Shown one piece after another: positions 1-7,112 of a DNA stretch of 64,000 bases. The stretch spans positions 62,001-126,000 of the forward strand of contig NZ_JAKKFD010000020.1 in the NCBI RefSeq assembly GCF_022229005.1, in the 5' to 3' direction. The notes beneath the pieces are model-generated. The model was not told the DNA's origin. It did not search any database and saw nothing but the letters and a program-made list of their open reading frames with translations. Each line of letters begins with the position of its first letter. The stretch's first letter is position 1. The translations under genes and the position numbers were made by a program. The stretch comes from Micromonospora trifolii (lineage in GTDB: Bacteria > Actinomycetota > Actinomycetes > Mycobacteriales > Micromonosporaceae).

Positions 1-2
1 TG

Positions 3-398
3 CTGCTCGGCGGTGTCGGTGCCCTCGTCGCCCGACCGGTGCTCGGTGAGTGGGGCAGCGCACCGGCCGCCGGCACGATCGGCGACATCGTGGCGGTGGC
101 GATCTACCTGGCGCTGATCGGCGTGCTCGCCCTGGGCCTCGGCGCCGCGCTCCGGAGTGCGGTGCTCACGCTCACAGCGCTCCTCGCCACCCTGATGATC
201 GTGCCGCTGTCGCTCCAGGAACCGGACATCGACGTGCTGAACCGCATCGCCGACGTGTTCCCCGGTGTGGCCGGCGGGCACTTCCTGGCCGGCGACACCG
301 AGCCGTACCCGAGCATTGTCGGCCTGCTCCTGCTCGCCGGGTGGGCCGGTGCCTCGCTACTGCTGGGCCGTGCCGCACTGCGCCGCCGCGACGCGTAG
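3..398 (+). CDS. ABC-2-type transporter permease, C-terminal part (gene starts before window)
   Basis: The frame is open from the first bases of the window, so this is the 3' end of a longer gene. The visible 131 residues contain three strongly hydrophobic stretches (about residues 25-45, 50-65 and 100-120 of the fragment), an extracytoplasmic-looking acidic loop between them (FPGVAGGHFLAGD) and a short basic tail (GRAALRRRDA). This is the usual ending of ABC-2 family permeases, which often sit beside a two-component pair of the kind that converges on it here. The ATPase partner would lie outside the window. The family call is inferred from hydropathy and context only; another small polytopic membrane protein is possible. 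Confidence 0.55.
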   Translation: MLGGVGALVARPVLGEWGSAPAAGTIGDIVAVAIYLALIGVLALGLGAALRSAVLTLTALLATLMIVPLSLQEPDIDVLNRIADVFPGVAGGHFLAGDTEPYPSIVGLLLLAGWAGASLLLGRAALRRRDA

Positions 399-405
399 GA
401 GATAT

Positions 406-441
406 CGGCTGAGCGGGGGCCGACCGGTCCCCGCTCAGCCG
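406..441. terminator. Bidirectional hairpin between permease and response-regulator genes
   Basis: Arms CGGCTGAGCGGGG (406-418) and CCCCGCTCAGCCG (429-441) are perfectly complementary over 13 bp, and G-C and G-U pairs continue inward. The right arm includes the response-regulator stop codon. There is no U-tract, as is common for actinomycete terminators. Its placement between converging genes supports bidirectional termination. Confidence 0.65.
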
Positions 442-1112
442 TCGACAAGCCCCGCCTCGTACGCCAGGATCGCCGCCTGCACCCGGTTGCGGACGTCCAG
501 CCGGGTGAAGATGCTGGTCAGGTAGCTCTTCACAGTGCCCTCCACGAGGTGCAGCCGGCGGGCGATCTCGGCATTGGAGAGCCCCGCCCCGACCAGGGCC
601 AGCACCTCCCGTTCCCGCTCGGTCAGCCCGGCCGCACGGTCCCGGGCGGCGGGTCGGCGGGCCAATCGGCCGGCCCCCAGCTCGATCACCCGGCGGGCCA
701 CCCTCGGCGACAGGTACGCCCCACCGTCGGCGACGGCGTGCACACCCGCTATCAATTCACGCGGGTCGCCGGCCTTGAGCAGGAACCCGCTGGCACCGTG
801 CCCGAGCGCCCGGGCCACGTGGTCGTCCTCGCCGAACGTGGTCAGCATGATCGTCGCGGTGTCCGGCACCAGCCGGCGGATCTCGGCTGCGGCGGCCAAC
901 CCGTCCAGCCGCGGCATCCGGATGTCCAGCAGCGCGACCCGGGGTCGGTGCGCACGGACCAGCTCCACCGCCGCGTGCCCGTCGCCGGCCTCGGCGACCA
1001 CCTCGATGCCGGGGTCGCTGGCGAGGATGGCCCGGACGCCGGCCCGGATCATCGCCTCGTCGTCGGCCAGGACGACCCGGATCGGCGGTCCCCCGGCCAT
1101 GTCGGTGTCCAC
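435..1112 (-). CDS. NarL/LuxR-family response regulator
   Basis: A DNA-binding response regulator of about 225 residues, partner of the histidine kinase immediately upstream. The receiver domain has the acidic pair (VVLADDEAMIRAG), the phospho-acceptor Asp in VALLDIRMP, the conserved Thr in IMLTTF and the Lys in FLLKAGDP. A C-terminal GerE/LuxR helix-turn-helix follows (LTEREREVLALVGAGLSNAEIA). The GTG at 1112 shares a base with the kinase stop (TAGTG) and has a GGAG 11 bases upstream, so translation is probably coupled. Alternative starts are GTG 1124 and ATG 1100. The converging ABC-2 permease gene and the DesKR-like architecture suggest control of a nearby exporter; that target is inference. 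Confidence 0.92.
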   Translation of the reverse strand: MDTDMAGGPPIRVVLADDEAMIRAGVRAILASDPGIEVVAEAGDGHAAVELVRAHRPRVALLDIRMPRLDGLAAAAEIRRLVPDTATIMLTTFGEDDHVARALGHGASGFLLKAGDPRELIAGVHAVADGGAYLSPRVARRVIELGAGRLARRPAARDRAAGLTEREREVLALVGAGLSNAEIARRLHLVEGTVKSYLTSIFTRLDVRNRVQAAILAYEAGLVDG

Positions 1113-2701
1113 TATGCGATCCACTCCTTGCTGACCAGCCGGCCATCGGTGAAACAGAGCCGCCAGGTCGGCTGCGCCAGGGGAAAGTTGCCGTCGGTGT
1201 AGTACTCGCAGTCGGTCCGGTCGACCACGCTGGGGCGTTCCAGTTGCCGCCGGGGCAGGCCGGTCAACTCCGATCTGGCCGTGCCGACGCTCATCTGGTC
1301 GAAGGTGTCCCGGTCCAGCACCGTCCCGGCGGTCGCCACCGGGTAGTAGACGAACGAGAGCACCAGGGCGAAACCGACCGGTGCGACGAGCGCCACCAAC
1401 AGGCTGCGCCGAACCCGCCGCCGGGCGTCGTGCAGCCGCCGCGCGGCGTCCACCGGCCGCTCCACCGCACCGGGCCGCTCGTCGGACCAGGGCGTCGGCC
1501 CGGCCTCCACCGCCGACCCGATCGCCTCGGGCGGCGGCGCGGTGGCCGGCAACACCGCCCGTACCGCGAACCCGCCGTCGGCCCGATGGCCGGCGTCGAG
1601 CGTCCCGCCGGCGAGGCGGACCCGCTCGGCGAGGGCGAGCAACCCACTGCCCTGCGACGGCGGGGCAGGCAGTGGCCCGGCCGGCGGAGCGTCGTTGACG
1701 ACGGCCACCTCGACCCGGTCACCGTCGCGGGTGAGGCGCACGTCGACCGGGGCGCCCGGCGCGTACCGGGCCGCGTTGGTCAGAGCCTCCCGGACGATCC
1801 GGTGCGCCGCGTGACCGGTCATCGCCGGCAGGTCCGCGACCGCCGGGGCGGCCTCCAGCCGTACCGCCATGCCGGCCTCCCGGGCACCGTCGACCAGGTC
1901 GGCCACGGTCTCCCCGCTCGGACGCAGCGACGCGCCCCCGGACTCACGGAGCACCCCGATGATCTCGTGCAGTCGCTCGGTGGCGGCGGAGACGCTGGCC
2001 CGCAACTCCCCCGCCGCGGCCCGGTGCCGGTCGTCCAGGTCGGCGGAGACCTCCAGGGCGGCGGCGCGCAACGCGATCAGGCTGAGGTCGTGACCGAGCG
2101 AGTCGTGCATCTCCCCGGCGATCCGGGCCCGCTCCCGCAGCCGGATCCGCTCGGCGGCACCCCACTGTTCGCGGGTCAGCGCGTCGACGTGCCGACGACC
2201 GGCGTCGGCCAACTCCTGCTGCTGGCGGCGGTAGCGGCCCACCAACCAGGGGAACACGGCGGCGAAGAGCAGCACCGAGGCGAGCAGGAACCAGGTGGCC
2301 GCGCCCGCGCCGAGCAACCCCAGGTTGAGCGCCGTACCACCGGCCGTGATCAGCGCGAAGACCATGATCGCCGGACCCACTGTGGCGCTACGCCGCCCGG
2401 CGAGATAACTGAACACCGGAATGGCGAACACGAAGTTGCCATCGACCAACGACCCGAGCACCGCCAGCACCAGGGCGACCAACGGATGCCGTCGACTCGC
2501 CACCACCGCCGCACCCAGCACCAGCAGCTTGCCGACCAGCAGCGGCAACGTGTACCGCGAATAGGGCGGGCTGACCTCGGCGTAGCCCACCGGGGCGGCC
2601 ACCACCGCCCAGAGCAGCACGTCCAGCAGCAGGCGACGCCGCCGGTGCAGCCAACCCGGCGGCGCGAAGTCGAGAATCCGCACGGCGGCCAGGCTACCCA
2701 C
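1112..2701 (-). CDS. NarL-type sensor histidine kinase with C-terminal membrane-anchored extracytoplasmic tail
   Basis: The protein is 529 residues. Residues ~23-155 hold four or five membrane helices. A HisKA_3 dimerisation domain follows, with the phospho-acceptor His near residue 199 in the motif EMHDSLGHDLSLI, then an HATPase_c domain (~290-390) with N box EALTNAARYA and G box QGSGLLALAERV. Unusually the protein continues past the ATPase. A basic linker (HDARRRVRRS) leads to one hydrophobic helix (~430-452) and then about 75 residues with two Cys and a pattern like SmpA/BLIP-type secreted domains (FDQMSVGTARSELTGLP, later WRLCFTDGRLVSKEW). If the helix spans the membrane, this tail lies outside and could be a second sensor or a regulatory clamp. 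The start is GTG 2701; GTG 2683 is possible. Confidence 0.9.
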   Translation of the reverse strand: MGSLAAVRILDFAPPGWLHRRRRLLLDVLLWAVVAAPVGYAEVSPPYSRYTLPLLVGKLLVLGAAVVASRRHPLVALVLAVLGSLVDGNFVFAIPVFSYLAGRRSATVGPAIMVFALITAGGTALNLGLLGAGAATWFLLASVLLFAAVFPWLVGRYRRQQQELADAGRRHVDALTREQWGAAERIRLRERARIAGEMHDSLGHDLSLIALRAAALEVSADLDDRHRAAAGELRASVSAATERLHEIIGVLRESGGASLRPSGETVADLVDGAREAGMAVRLEAAPAVADLPAMTGHAAHRIVREALTNAARYAPGAPVDVRLTRDGDRVEVAVVNDAPPAGPLPAPPSQGSGLLALAERVRLAGGTLDAGHRADGGFAVRAVLPATAPPPEAIGSAVEAGPTPWSDERPGAVERPVDAARRLHDARRRVRRSLLVALVAPVGFALVLSFVYYPVATAGTVLDRDTFDQMSVGTARSELTGLPRRQLERPSVVDRTDCEYYTDGNFPLAQPTWRLCFTDGRLVSKEWIA

Positions 2702-2737
2702 GCCCGACCTGCGCGGACACCGACGAAAGTCAGGTGT

Positions 2738-3463
2738 TCAGCCGCTCTCCTCGGCCCAGACCCGCCAGTCGTCGAGCACGCCGTGCAGGGCCGGAGTGAG
2801 CCAACCCGGCGCGGAGCGCCGGAACACACCCGGATCCATCGCGCCGGCGCCGTCGGGCAACGCGCCGAGCAGGTTCGGCACCAGATCGGTGAGGTTCGTC
2901 CAGTGCACCAGCTCCGGCCGGGCCGGCCAGGCGCCGATCACCACACCGGCCGGCACCGCCCGACGGTCCAACGCCTCCAGGGTCAACGCGGTGTGGTTGA
3001 GCGTGCCCAACCCGGCGCGGGCGACCACCACCGCGGGCGCGCCGAGCGACACCGCCAGGTCGGCCATCGTCCACGGCTCCCCCGACGGCCGCAGCCCCAT
3101 CGGAACCAGCAACCCACCCGCGCCCTCGATCAACACGAGGTCGTGCTTGTCGGCCTCCGCCCGCACGGCGTCCACCGCCGCGTACAACTCCAGCGGCGGC
3201 AGGTCGGCGACCCGCGCGGCGGCCAACGGGGCGAGCGGATCCGGGTAGCTGGCCAAGGTCCGACCGGTCAGCGGCGCAGCCAGCCGGTTGACCGCGTCCA
3301 CGTCGCCGGGCTCACCTCCGGCCGTACCCGTCTGGCCCGGTTTGACCACCGCCACCCGCAGCCCGGCCGCCTGCGCGGCGGCCGCGATCGCCGCGGTCAC
3401 CACAGTCTTGCCGACCTCGGTGTCCGTCCCGGTAACCAGCACCGACCCCGCCCACCCGCTCAC
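2738..3463 (-). CDS. bioD: ATP-dependent dethiobiotin synthetase
   Basis: BioD closes the ureido ring of 7,8-diaminopelargonate with CO2 and ATP to give dethiobiotin. At 241 residues it has normal family length. The P-loop GTDTEVGKT (residues 12-20, Lys19) is the family signature, followed by the substrate-binding VVKPGQTG and the second nucleotide motif IEGAGGLLVP. The GTG start at 3463 overlaps the bioF stop by 4 bp (GTGA), so bioF-bioD is a translationally coupled operon reading away from bioB. BioA, which makes the substrate, is not in the window. Confidence 0.95.
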   Translation of the reverse strand: MSGWAGSVLVTGTDTEVGKTVVTAAIAAAAQAAGLRVAVVKPGQTGTAGGEPGDVDAVNRLAAPLTGRTLASYPDPLAPLAAARVADLPPLELYAAVDAVRAEADKHDLVLIEGAGGLLVPMGLRPSGEPWTMADLAVSLGAPAVVVARAGLGTLNHTALTLEALDRRAVPAGVVIGAWPARPELVHWTNLTDLVPNLLGALPDGAGAMDPGVFRRSAPGWLTPALHGVLDDWRVWAEESG

Positions 3464-4596
3464 GGTGCGGTGTCCACGATGACGTCCAGCGCCCGCTCGA
3501 ACGCCGCCCGGGGCACCCCCGCGCTGACCGTGAGGCGCAGGCGGGAGCGGCTGTCCGGGGTGGATGGTGGCCGGAAACAGCCCACCGCGACGCCCCGGTC
3601 CCGGCAGTCCGCGGCCCAGGCGGTCGCCGCCTCCGGCCCCGGGGCGGTCACCGAGATCACCGCCGCGTCCGGTGCGGAGACGGTCAGCCCGGCCGCCCGC
3701 AGTCGTCCGACCGCCAGCCCCACCCGGTCGGACAGCTCGGCGCGCAGGTCGTCGCCGGCCTGGGCGAGCCGCAGCGCGGCGTGCACACCGGCGGCGACCG
3801 CCGGCGGCAGTGCCGTGTCGAAGATGAACGTGCGCCCGGTCTCGACCAGGTGCCGGACGAACTCGGCCGGGCCGGCGACAACGCCACCCGCCCCACCGAG
3901 CGCCTTGGACAGGGTGGCGGTGACCACCACGTCCGGCTGGCCGGCCAGCCCGGCGGCCGCCACCGCGCCCGCGCCGGCCGGGCCGGTCAGGCCGAGCGCG
4001 TGCGCGTCGTCGACCAGCAGCAGCGCGCCGTGACGGCGGGCCACGGCGTGCAGCCGAGCCAGTGGGGCGAGGTCACCGTCGACCGAGAAGACCGACTCGG
4101 TCACCACCACCGCCTGGCGGCCGGGAGCGGCCGCGAGCGCGGCGGCCACCGCGTCGACGTCGGCGTGTGGGGTGACCACCGTCTCCGCACCGGAGATGCG
4201 GCAGCCGTCGATCAGCGACGCGTGGTTGTGCGCGTCGGAGACGAGCAGCGTCCGAGGTTGGACGAGCGCCCGCAGCGCGCCGAGGTTGGCCAGGTAGCCG
4301 GAGGAGAAGACCAGCGCGCCGTCGGTGCCCAGCCAGCGGGCCAGGTCCTCCTCGAGGGCCCGGTGCGCGTCGGTGGAGCCCCGGACCAGGCGCGACCCGG
4401 TCGCCCCCAGCCCGTACGCCGACAGGGCCGCAGTGGCCGCGGCGATGACGTCCGGATGGGTGGCCAGGCCGAGGTAGTCGTTGCCGGCCAGATCGGTCAT
4501 CCGGTCGTCGGCCGGACGCGGATGCAGTCGCCTGGTCAGCCCGGCCTTCGCCCGCAGCTCCGCGCGGCGGTCGAGCGCCGCCAGCCAGTCCGCCAC
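3460..4596 (-). CDS. bioF: 8-amino-7-oxononanoate synthase
   Basis: This PLP enzyme condenses pimeloyl-thioester with L-alanine, the first committed step of biotin ring assembly. It has about 378 residues, the usual size for the alpha-oxoamine synthase family. Landmarks are [15 protein letters not shown] near the N-terminus, [16 protein letters not shown], the HNHASLIDG loop, [12 protein letters not shown] with the PLP-contacting Asp and His, and the Schiff-base Lys in [13 protein letters not shown] 4596 is preferred because GGGGGAGG ends 6 bases upstream; GTG 4602 is directly adjacent to that site. The frame is open further upstream to 4764, but that stretch runs into the bioB leader and lacks family similarity. 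Confidence 0.95.
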   Translation of the reverse strand: MADWLAALDRRAELRAKAGLTRRLHPRPADDRMTDLAGNDYLGLATHPDVIAAATAALSAYGLGATGSRLVRGSTDAHRALEEDLARWLGTDGALVFSSGYLANLGALRALVQPRTLLVSDAHNHASLIDGCRISGAETVVTPHADVDAVAAALAAAPGRQAVVVTESVFSVDGDLAPLARLHAVARRHGALLLVDDAHALGLTGPAGAGAVAAAGLAGQPDVVVTATLSKALGGAGGVVAGPAEFVRHLVETGRTFIFDTALPPAVAAGVHAALRLAQAGDDLRAELSDRVGLAVGRLRAAGLTVSAPDAAVISVTAPGPEAATAWAADCRDRGVAVGCFRPPSTPDSRSRLRLTVSAGVPRAAFERALDVIVDTAP

Positions 4597-4762
4597 CGTC
4601 ACCCTCCCCCGCTGTGCGTGCCGATCAGCCCGACACCCGCCGGGCGAAATTACCACCCGCCGCCACCGGCCCGGCGATTCCACTAGGTGCGAGCTGTCCA
4701 CGAACTGCCAGGGCATTCCGGCTGATCGGGGGCTCTCGCACAGGCCTAGTAGGGTACGAGCC
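4597..4762. promoter_or_regulatory. Divergent bioF/bioB control region with a split 10-bp inverted repeat
   Basis: This 166-bp gap must carry both divergent biotin promoters. CCGATCAGCC (4621-4630), close to the bioF start, and its exact reverse complement GGCTGATCGG (4720-4729), close to the bioB start, sit 89 bases apart. Each lies about 25-45 bp upstream of its gene in mirror-image orientation. That layout fits a biotin-responsive repressor binding both leaders (BirA-like or TetR-type BioQ regulators are known in other bacteria), but no match to a published operator is claimed. A -10-like TAGGGT (4749-4754 region) lies just upstream of bioB. Confidence 0.35.
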
Positions 4763-5758
4763 ATGCCAGAGATCCTCGACCAGGCCCGGACCCAGGTCCT
4801 GGGTGACGGTGTCGGCCTCGATCAGGCCGGCATCCTCGCCGTGCTGAACCTGCCCGACGAGCACCTGCCCGCCGCCCTCCAGCTCGCTCACGACGTGCGG
4901 ATGCGCTGGTGCGGCCCGGAGGTCGAGGTCGAGGGGATCGTCTCGCTCAAGACCGGCGGCTGCCCGGAGGACTGCCACTTCTGCTCGCAGTCGGGCCTGT
5001 TCACCTCGCCGGTGCGCTCGGTCTGGCTGGACATCCCGTCGCTGGTCGAGGCGGCGAAGCAGACCGCCGCGACCGGGGCCACCGAGTTCTGCATCGTCGC
5101 CGCGGTCCGCGGTCCGGACGACCGCCTGATGAAGCAGATGCGCGAGGGCGTCGCCGCCATCAAGGCAGCTGTCGACATCCAGGTCGCCGCGTCGCTGGGC
5201 ATGCTCAGCAAGGAGCAGGTCGACGACCTGGTCGACATGGGCGTGCACCGCTACAACCACAACCTGGAGACCTGCAAGTCGTACTTCCCCAACGTGGTCA
5301 CCACGCACTCGTGGGAGGAGCGCTGGGAGACGCTGCGGATGGTGCGCGACTCCGGCATGGAGGTGTGCTGCGGTGGCATCCTCGGCCTCGGTGAGACCGT
5401 CGAGCAGCGGGCCGAGTTCGCCGCGCAGCTCGCCGAGCTGAACCCGCACGAGGTGCCGCTCAACTTCCTCAACCCGCGTCCCGGCACCCCGCTGGGCGAC
5501 CGTCCGGTGGTGGAGGGCAAGGACGCGCTGCGGGCCATCGCCGCGTTCCGGCTGGCCATGCCGCGCACCATCCTGCGGTACGCCGGTGGTCGCGAGATCA
5601 CCCTCGGCGACCTCGGCACCCGCGCTGGTCTGCTCGGCGGCATCAACGCGGTGATCGTCGGCAACTACCTGACCACGCTGGGTCGACCGGCAACGGCCGA
5701 CCTGGAGCTGCTCGACGAGTTGAAGATGCCGGTCAAGGCGCTGTCCGCCACGCTGTGA
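4763..5758 (+). CDS. bioB: Biotin synthase (radical SAM)
   Basis: BioB inserts sulfur into dethiobiotin to form biotin, using a radical-SAM [4Fe-4S] cluster and an auxiliary Fe-S cluster that acts as the sulfur donor. It has 331 residues, standard length. The radical-SAM motif CPEDCHFC (Cys67, Cys71, Cys74) is intact, and downstream signatures [35 protein letters not shown] and [10 protein letters not shown] match the family. ATG 4763 was chosen because the family N-terminus begins close to it; only a weak AGGGT lies upstream. The next gene overlaps its stop, indicating an operon. Confidence 0.97.
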   Translation: MPEILDQARTQVLGDGVGLDQAGILAVLNLPDEHLPAALQLAHDVRMRWCGPEVEVEGIVSLKTGGCPEDCHFCSQSGLFTSPVRSVWLDIPSLVEAAKQTAATGATEFCIVAAVRGPDDRLMKQMREGVAAIKAAVDIQVAASLGMLSKEQVDDLVDMGVHRYNHNLETCKSYFPNVVTTHSWEERWETLRMVRDSGMEVCCGGILGLGETVEQRAEFAAQLAELNPHEVPLNFLNPRPGTPLGDRPVVEGKDALRAIAAFRLAMPRTILRYAGGREITLGDLGTRAGLLGGINAVIVGNYLTTLGRPATADLELLDELKMPVKALSATL

Positions 5759-5955
5759 CGACAATGACGACGACCGAGCTGTGGTGCGACAGGTGCGGTG
5801 AGTCGGCGACGGCCACCGCCCACCCGGCCTGCGCGTCGGCTCGCCAGTTGGAGCCGCCCCGGTTCTGCCCCCGCTGCCGTCGCCGGATGAAGGTGCAGGT
5901 GCTGCCGGTGGGCTGGTCGGCGGTCTGCGTCGAGCACGGCGAGATCCGGGGCTGA
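5755..5955 (+). CDS. bsaP: BsaP-like biotin synthase auxiliary protein
   Basis: A 66-residue Cys-rich protein with two CxxC pairs (WCDRCGE near residues 10-16 and FCPRCRRR near 37-44), a third isolated Cys and a Cys-x-x-His near the C-terminus (VCVEHGE). It starts at GTG 5755, overlapping the bioB stop (GTGA); ATG 5764 is the alternative. Either start implies termination-reinitiation coupling to bioB. Position, size and Cys content match the small gene that follows bioB in Mycobacterium tuberculosis (Rv1590), reported to help BioB turn over, probably by supporting its Fe-S cluster. Orthology is inferred from synteny and composition, not from alignment. Confidence 0.75.
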   Translation: MTTMTTTELWCDRCGESATATAHPACASARQLEPPRFCPRCRRRMKVQVLPVGWSAVCVEHGEIRG

Positions 5956-5959
5956 GCCG

Positions 5960-6466
5960 GTGCTGCGAGGGCGGGCGGTGACACTACGACCGGCGACTGT
6001 CGCTGACGTGCCAACCCTCGCCGCGATCCGGGCCGACCCGGAGGTACGCCGGTGGTGGCGGGGCGGCGACGACCTGGCCGACTCCGTGCGCGCCGACCTC
6101 GCCGACGACGACCTGCACGTGTACGCGATCGAGCACGACGGCCGGGTGATCGGCGCGATCCAGTGGTACGCCGAGGCGGACCCGGACTACCGGCATGCCA
6201 GTCTGGACGTCTTCCTCGACCCGGCGGAGCGCGGCGCCGGCCTCGGTGGTGACGCCATCCGCACCCTGGCCCGACACCTGATCGACGAGTACGGTCACCA
6301 CCGCTTCACCATCGACCCGGCCGCGGCGAACAGCGCCGCCATCCGGGCGTACGCGAAGGTTGGTTTCCGCCCGGTCGGGGTGCTGCGCCGCTATGAGCGC
6401 GGCGCGGACGGCCGCTGGCACGACGGCCTGCTGATGGACCTGCTCGCCGACGAACTGGTGGAGTGA
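5960..6466 (+). CDS. GNAT family N-acetyltransferase (RimJ / AAC(6')-like)
   Basis: A 168-residue single-domain acetyl-CoA-dependent N-acetyltransferase. The N-terminal beta-alpha motif (VTLRPATVADVPTLAAIRAD) is followed by the central strand VIGAIQWYA, the acetyl-CoA loop DPAERGAGLGGDAIRTLARH and the C-terminal NSAAIRAYAKVGFRPVGVLR. The overall layout resembles AAC(6')-type enzymes, but substrate cannot be deduced and resistance should not be assumed. The GTG start lies 4 bp after the bsaP-like stop, so it is probably the last gene of the bioB transcript; a functional tie to biotin is not evident. Confidence 0.85.
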   Translation: MLRGRAVTLRPATVADVPTLAAIRADPEVRRWWRGGDDLADSVRADLADDDLHVYAIEHDGRVIGAIQWYAEADPDYRHASLDVFLDPAERGAGLGGDAIRTLARHLIDEYGHHRFTIDPAAANSAAIRAYAKVGFRPVGVLRRYERGADGRWHDGLLMDLLADELVE

Positions 6467-6467
6467 C

Positions 6468-6998
6468 TCAGTCGTCCCACAGCAGGTGGCCGTCGGGCAG
6501 TCGGCGGGCGCCCTCGGCCGGCCGGTGCGGGCTGAGGCGGCCGTTCGGCATCAGGTGCGCCACGGGGACTTCGCTGCCCAGCGTCGCGACGTCGGCGATC
6601 AACCGCCGGTGGCAGCGCCACCACACGCTCTCGCTGCACATGATGGCGGTGGTCCGACGATCCGCCTCGGCGAGCACCTCGGCGAGTGCGTCGTCGAACT
6701 CGGCCGTGCGGGTGTGGGCGGCGTACGCCCGGAACGCCGCGACGGTCCACCAGGTGTCCGGCTCCGGCTCCCCGGCGGGGACGTGCCGTCGTCCGCCGAG
6801 CCGCGGTTCCCAGCGGTAGTCGACGCCCCACTCGGGTAGCCATCGTTCGAGTTCCTCGCGGCGGACGTCCGGGTTGGTGCGGCTGGCTGGGTATCGCCGG
6901 ACGTCCACCACCTGGGTGATCCCGGCCCCGGTCAGCAACTCTCCCAGCCGGCCCCGATCGGCAGCGCCGTGCCCGACGGTCAGCAATTCCCGCACCAC
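6468..6998 (-). CDS. DUF488 family protein
   Basis: About 176 residues. The recognisable core begins LLTVGHGA and continues VVDVRRYPASR, LGGRRHVPAG and ALAEVLAEADRRTTAIMCSE, ending in the DUF488 signature around the Cys-Ser-Glu-(x)n-CHR segment (MCSESVWWRCHRRL). DUF488 proteins have a TIM-barrel-like or nuclease-like prediction but no settled function. Two adjacent GTG codons (6998 and 6995) immediately precede the conserved core; neither has a clear ribosome-binding site, and the frame stays open to 7067. The stop is one base from the converging GNAT gene, leaving no space for a separate terminator. Confidence 0.8.
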   Translation of the reverse strand: MVRELLTVGHGAADRGRLGELLTGAGITQVVDVRRYPASRTNPDVRREELERWLPEWGVDYRWEPRLGGRRHVPAGEPEPDTWWTVAAFRAYAAHTRTAEFDDALAEVLAEADRRTTAIMCSESVWWRCHRRLIADVATLGSEVPVAHLMPNGRLSPHRPAEGARRLPDGHLLWDD

Positions 6999-7112
6999 TG
7001 TGGCTTGCCCGGAATCCCGCGGACCTATCCACCCGGGTCGGTCAGGACACCGCTCCATTTGCGGCATTTATCCCCTAACACCCCGATCGGGCTTATCGTG
7101 CCTGGAGTGAGA

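Noticed and set aside
1244..4033. A 929-codon open frame on the plus strand
   Set aside because: It runs antisense through the kinase, bioD and bioF genes, is extremely Pro/Arg/Gly-rich and shows no domain; it is a GC-rich shadow frame.
5960..6466. GNAT gene as an aminoglycoside resistance determinant
   Set aside because: The fold is AAC(6')-like, but sequence alone cannot establish the substrate and the genomic context is biotin synthesis.
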